Assembly (NCBI RefSeq): GCF_029407905.1
Contig: NC_073624.1
Location: 7,824,501 to 7,888,500, forward strand
Origin: Bubalus kerabau
Taxonomy: Eukaryota > Chordata > Mammalia > Artiodactyla > Bovidae
Length of the DNA stretch: 64,000 nt
Direction: 5' to 3'
The notes under the pieces are model-generated. The model saw nothing but the letters and a program-made list of their open reading frames with translations. It had not been told where the DNA came from and ran no database searches. Each line of letters starts with the position of its first letter. Position 1 is the first letter of the stretch. The translations under genes and the position numbers were made by a program. Shown here in pieces: positions 59,415-64,000 of this stretch.

Positions 59415-59700
59415 GCCCAGTTTCCTTAAGCTGTAATCGACAGTACTGTAAGATGTTTAAAGTGTACATCCTGATGATTTGATACACGTATATATTGTGA
59501 AAAGATGTCTCCCATTAAGTTAATTAACACACCCATCACCTCACAAATTTCTTTCTTCTTTTGTGTGTGAGAACATTTAGGTTCTACTTTCTCAGCAGAT
59601 TTCAATTTTACAATACAATGTTATCAAGTATAGTCACCATGTTATATGTTACATCCTTGAGTAAATCTAATCCATTGGTTCCCCCCTTCTATGACTGATA
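59415..59700 (-). repeat. L1 3' UTR fragment
   Basis: Antisense old L1: GATGATTTGATACACGTATA, TTAATTAACACACCCATCAC, GTCACCATGTTATATGTTAC. Confidence 0.75.
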
Positions 59701-59844
59701 AGATTATTCCAAGTTTGCCAACATGATTTTGTGACAGTTGTCAATGAATGCTTTGTAAAACAAAATACTTTGTAAAACAAAAGTCGCATTTAAAGCTATG
59801 AACTTTAGATTTGAAAATAACACACAAACACCAACCACACATTC

Positions 59845-62288
59845 TTATATTGTTTTATAGTTTATTTTCAAAATGACAGTAACAAATGCTCTTCCCTTGT
59901 TGGGGAATGATGTATTTATTTTCAGTCAATAGCTCCTTAAAAAGTAACAGCATTTTGTCCAAATTGAACTTATATAATTGCACAAAAGTCAAACAAAGCA
60001 TTAAGAAATGCTGGCAAAGATTGCAGTTCTCTCAGCTCCTCATGAAGCAAACCCCCAAAGGCCTGGGTTTCAGTGGAGACCCCTGACCCGAATAATACTG
60101 ATGCTCACCCCGAGTTCCTCAGGCACACACAGGCGGAGGTGAGAGCAGCCAGGAAGACCCGCATGCTTTGTGATAGTGGAATTCTGCTCTACCCCTAGGG
60201 CTTAGAGATACAGTCATTAGAATTAATAAGCACTTCAGCTTGAAGTATATTTTGTTCAGGCTTAAAACACACCCTTATCAGCTTACATTCTGGGATACAG
60301 ATCCCACTTCAGGAAACTAAAAAAAAAAAAAAAAAATAGGACCACACCATAAAAACCTCTTCCAAGCGAGGTCCTGTATGCTGCCACCCCGGCCCTCATG
60401 TACTTTCTAACATACATACAAAAATAAGTTACATGATCGTTGATCATATGCCAGCTGAGGGATGGTAGACAGAGTCTAACTCAAAGCCCAGCTCCTGTTT
60501 TATTGACAGCAGTTACTGGAAGGACTCTGAAGTCACGGCTGGGCTGGCGGAAAGCCGCTGTGCTGTGCTTGTGATCTGACATGGACACAGGACAGGGAGA
60601 GGCAGCATCACGCATCATGTCTGCAGTCTTTCTATTATTAAGAAAGTTTAGGAGGATGTTGGTTATGTATGTCTTAAAATATGTAACAAAGCCCATTTTT
60701 AAAATTTTAATGAGATATAGTGTCTATCTGGGGATTTAACTTATTTTATGGCTTTTAAACCCAATTAACATATAATATCTATAGTTGTTTTCCTTTTCTG
60801 ACCATACGAAAGTTAATGAAAAGATAATATTTTGAAAGAAGATACACGAAGACAGCTTTAAGTCACTGTGAGAGGTACCTTCCTAACTTGGGTACAACTA
60901 TGGAAGAGGAGAGTTATTATTCTACTTCTTAACTGCTGTGTTTCAAGTTAAAAAAACATAGTTATAGTTTCTTTATCACAGAGAAAAATAACAACTCCTG
61001 AATACTTTCACAGCCATAAAAGTATGTGGCAGAGGCAACAATGCTCCTCTCCTAGCCTGTTCTTCCCTAAAGCAATTATTTTCTTAAATTTATGTTCTAA
61101 CAGCATGTTTTATACATTTTGGGCTCATATTCAGGTTTAAAGGAGGTGAATACACTATTTCCTAAAGCAGCCCCCTATGACTGAAGCTCCCAAATAAACC
61201 ATCTGCAGGGGTCTAGCCCCGTTCACTCTGCAAACTGAGTTTAACATAACTGCATTCAATGCTGTATGGAGGGGAATGCTGGCCTTTCCCATTGCCCGTC
61301 CAGTGCTAACATCCAACAAAGGAAAGGATCAGAGGGTGTTTACAGCTACTGGCTGGGTTCCATGTTTTGCTTTTATCAGCACTAGAGGAAATCACAGAAT
61401 GATAACTGGGTGCTATTCCCCTGACTCTTAACAGGGTGAGCAGAGGATCTGCCCTTGGCCAGAGAAGCAGCTTCAAGGCTGTGCTCTGAGGATCGGTGTG
61501 GTAAGAGTCTATAAAGACAGCAAGGATATCTGGGAAAGGAGTGCTCTTTAGATTGAAAACAGACAGATGGTGGTCTGGATCTAGAGCAGATACATACATA
61601 CTTTTCTTTCTCTTCCATTTCCTTCCTTATCAAGAATCTAAACACCTTCCAGGTCCCAGGCAACCAAATAGTAAAAAAAAGCTCAAAAATGTTCTGTTCG
61701 ATAGCTAGTGTTGCTGGAATCTGGACTGTGGCTCAGTGATGGGGCTAGAGAACACCAGTGCCCTGAGGGCTCACGTGGGCTCCTGAACAGGTAAGGCAGT
61801 ATTATGGAAGGTACACACTGGCCACCCACAATCAGACAGGTGGCTTTCAATGTAGGCAGACTCTGGTGATTAGCTCTAAGTGTAAGCATTACACAAAAAT
61901 TTTATGATATTAGGTAGATCTCAGGAAAAATGCAGAAGGGGAAGGACCTGGAGAGAATTTTCCACAAGTGCCAACTGGAATGCACGGACATATGTAACCA
62001 ACATCTTTCCTTATATCTTAACATTAACCTTGTCTCGGTCATTAATTCTACAGAATTAATGTTAATAAAGTTGCAGTAACATATAGTCCAAAAATGCAAT
62101 TTTTCCAAGTTTCTAGCCACAGAAAACAAAAAGACAACACACAGACTCACACAGACTCGCACAGCTGCAGCACTCCCCAAGGGAATGCATGAACAAGTGT
62201 CCACACAGAGACCCCGGGAAAGCACACACACACAGATGCCTGCGTCCACCCCTCCTGCACCCGAGACCCACGCGGGCTGCCGTGAGGG
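59845..62288 (-). other. XPNPEP3: XPNPEP3 3' UTR with poly(A) sites
   Basis: Extent inferred. The distal signal AATAAA (59861-59866, minus) is followed by a GT-rich stretch (GTGTGGTTGGTGTTTGTGTG), the usual downstream element, so cleavage near 59840-59850 is likely. A proximal AATAAA (about 60498-60503) could give a shorter form. The region has few SINEs compared with its flanks, as expected for a UTR. Confidence 0.65.
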
Positions 62289-62455
62289 TCAAGAGGCCCT
62301 ACTGCATATCTGTTCGATGTCCTTCATCTCTTTGGGACAATCTGCAGAAAGGACGAGCGGGGATGCCTCAGTCACCACCACATCATCCTCAATTCGTACA
62401 CCAAGACCACGGAACCTCTCAGGGGCATCTTGGTCGTCCTCCGGAATATAAATTC
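62289..62455 (-). CDS. XPNPEP3: XPNPEP3 last coding exon (gene continues right)
   Basis: Acceptor CTACTTCTCAG, then 167 bases coding 54 residues, starting IYIPEDDQDAPE and ending DIEQICSRAS, and TGA at 62291-62289. XPNPEP3 (APP3, M24B family) removes N-terminal residues ahead of proline, mainly in mitochondria. The exon forms the end of the pita-bread catalytic domain. The glutamate in GVRIEDD, at position 475 of a 507-residue protein, is one of the dinuclear Mn ligands; the preceding ligand E in IEPG would be just upstream. The first codon is split (G|GA). Earlier exons are outside the window. Confidence 0.95.
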
Positions 62456-64000
62456 CTGAGAAGTAGAAAAAAAGAAGTCGAATGTTTGATTCAAAAATGG
62501 CAGTGACTGGATGATTTGGGGCAAGTAAGTTAACCTCTTTGAGTTACAATTCATCTGTAAAGCCAGGATCCTAATAGTACCTACCGATAAAAATGTGGAG
62601 TGAAAGTGAGATAATAGATATAAAAATGTCTGGTATATAAACCGTCAAGACTTAAATTGAAGAAAGTAGGGAAAACCACTAGACCATTCAGGTATGACCT
62701 AAATCAAATCCCTTATGATTACACAGTGGAAGTGAGAAATAGATTTAAGGGCCTAGATCTGATAGATAGAGAGCCTGATGAACTATGGAATGAGGTTCTT
62801 GACATTGTACAGGAGACAAGGATCAAGACCATCCCCATGGAAAAGAAATGCAAAAAAGCAAAATGGCTGTCTGGGGAGGCCTTACAAATAGCTGTGAAAA
62901 GAAGAGAAGCAAAAAGCAAAGGAGAAAAGGAAAGATATAAACATTTGAATGCAGAGTTCCAAAGAATAGCAAGAAGAGATAAGAAAGCCTTCCTCAGTGA
63001 TCAATGCAAAGAAATAGAGGAAAACAAGAGAATGGGAAAGACTAGAGATCTCTTCAAGAAAATTAGAGATACCAAGGGGACATTTCATGCAAAGATGGGC
63101 TCGATAAAGGACAGAAATGGTATGGACCTAGCAGAAGCAGAAGATATTAAGAAGAGGTGGCAAGAATACACAGAAGAACTGTACAAAAAAGATCTTCATG
63201 ACCCAGATAATCACGATGGTGTGATCACTGACCTAGAGCCAGACATCCTGGAATGTGAAGTCAAGTGGGCCTTAGAAAGCATCACTACGAACAAAGCCAG
63301 TGGAGGTGATGGAATTCCAGTGGAGCTATTCCAAATCCTGAAAGATGATGCTGTGAAAGTGCTGCACTCAATATGCCAACAAATTTGGAAAACTCAGCAG
63401 TGGCCACAGGACTGGAAAAGGTCAGTTTTCCTTCCAATCCCAAAGAAAGGCAATGCCAAAGAATGCTCAAACTACCGCACAATTGCACTCATCTCACACG
63501 CCAGTAAAGTAATGCTCAAAATTCTCCAAGCCAGGCTTCAGCAATATGTGAACCGTGAACTTCCTGATGTTCAAGCTGGTTTTAGAAAAGGCAGAGGAAC
63601 CAGAGATCAAATTGCCAATATCCACTGGATCATGGAAAAAAACAAGAGAGTTCCAGAAAAACATCTATTTCTGCTTTGTTGACTATGCCAAAGCCTTTGA
63701 CTGTGTGGATCACAATAAACTGTGGAAAATTCTGAAAGAGATGGGAATACCAAACCACCTGACCTGCCTCTTGAGAAATCTGTATGCAGGTCAGGAAGCA
63801 ACAGTTAGAACTGGACATGGAACAACAGACTGGTTCCAAATAGGAAAAGGAGTACGTCAAGGCTGTATATTGTCACCCTGCTTATTTAACTTATATGCAG
63901 AGTACATCATGAGAAACACTGGACTGGAAGAAACACAAGCTGGAATCAAGATTGCCGGGAGAAATATCAATAATCTCAGATATGCAGATGACACCACCCT
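62456..64000 (-). other. XPNPEP3: XPNPEP3 last intron (partial)
   Basis: Sequence beyond the acceptor is intronic. From about 62650 it is almost entirely a BovB element in the opposite orientation. Confidence 0.9.
62655..64000 (+). mobile_element. BovB (RTE) LINE, RT region, runs off the window
   Basis: A frame of 341 codons (62657-63682) covers the BovB linker and fingers/palm: WLSGEALQIAVKRREAKSKG, then NKASGGDGIPVELF, PIPKKGN and YRTIALISHASK. A frameshift near 63650 moves the rest to another frame: DYAKAFDCVDHNKLW, GVRQGCILSPCLFNLYAEY, and the catalytic YADD at 63981-63992. One frameshift makes this copy inactive as it stands. The endonuclease part is absent or before 62655. Antisense to XPNPEP3. 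Confidence 0.93.

Overview
This is nuclear DNA of a ruminant, most likely a bovid or close relative. It is full of BovB (RTE-type) LINE fragments, Bov-tA/Bov-A2 SINEs and CHR-type tRNA-Glu SINEs. It also holds older mammalian repeats (MIR, L2, L1M, a MaLR-like LTR, a hAT fossil). I cannot name the species. Genes are sparse, have introns and lie on the minus strand.

Two host genes are certain. RBX1, the RING-H2 subunit of cullin-RING ubiquitin ligases, is complete on the minus strand. Its five coding exons lie between 55365 (ATG) and 43427 (stop). They give a 108-residue protein, and every intron has GT..AG ends. XPNPEP3, a mitochondrial Xaa-Pro aminopeptidase, is represented by its last coding exon (62289-62455, minus) and a 3' UTR of about 2.4 kb. 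Its other exons lie beyond the right edge. The order XPNPEP3 then RBX1, same strand, matches human chromosome 22q13.2 as I remember it. There EP300 follows RBX1, so the gene-free left part (1-43.2 kb) would be the RBX1-EP300 interval.

Layout: 1-43.2 kb is intergenic, dominated by nested retroposons. It contains an RPS27A (ubiquitin-eS31) retrocopy with an intact 156-codon frame inserted into a Bov-tA SINE at 30.35-30.93 kb. From 43.25 to about 55.39 kb is RBX1, with a CpG-rich promoter at 54.75-55.85 kb. From 55.9 to 59.84 kb is the spacer between the two genes, and 59.85-62.46 kb is the XPNPEP3 3' end. From 62.66 kb to the edge is a BovB element, antisense inside XPNPEP3, that carries reverse transcriptase.

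I found no new multigene system. The observations most worth a second look are the intact, apparently young RPS27A retrocopy; a five-unit GAAANN (IRF/ISRE-like) array beside a STAT-type palindrome in a CpG-rich intergenic patch (32.34-32.60 kb); an ETS/CCAAT/TATA-like promoter layout at 15.54-15.64 kb; a 23-bp minisatellite of E-boxes grown inside a SINE (37.26-37.40 kb); and a pair of BovB 3' ends in inverted orientation inserted into one L1 fragment (33.0-33.7 kb). Repeat boundaries were read by eye and are usually good to 5-20 bases. Subfamily names are recollections, not database results.
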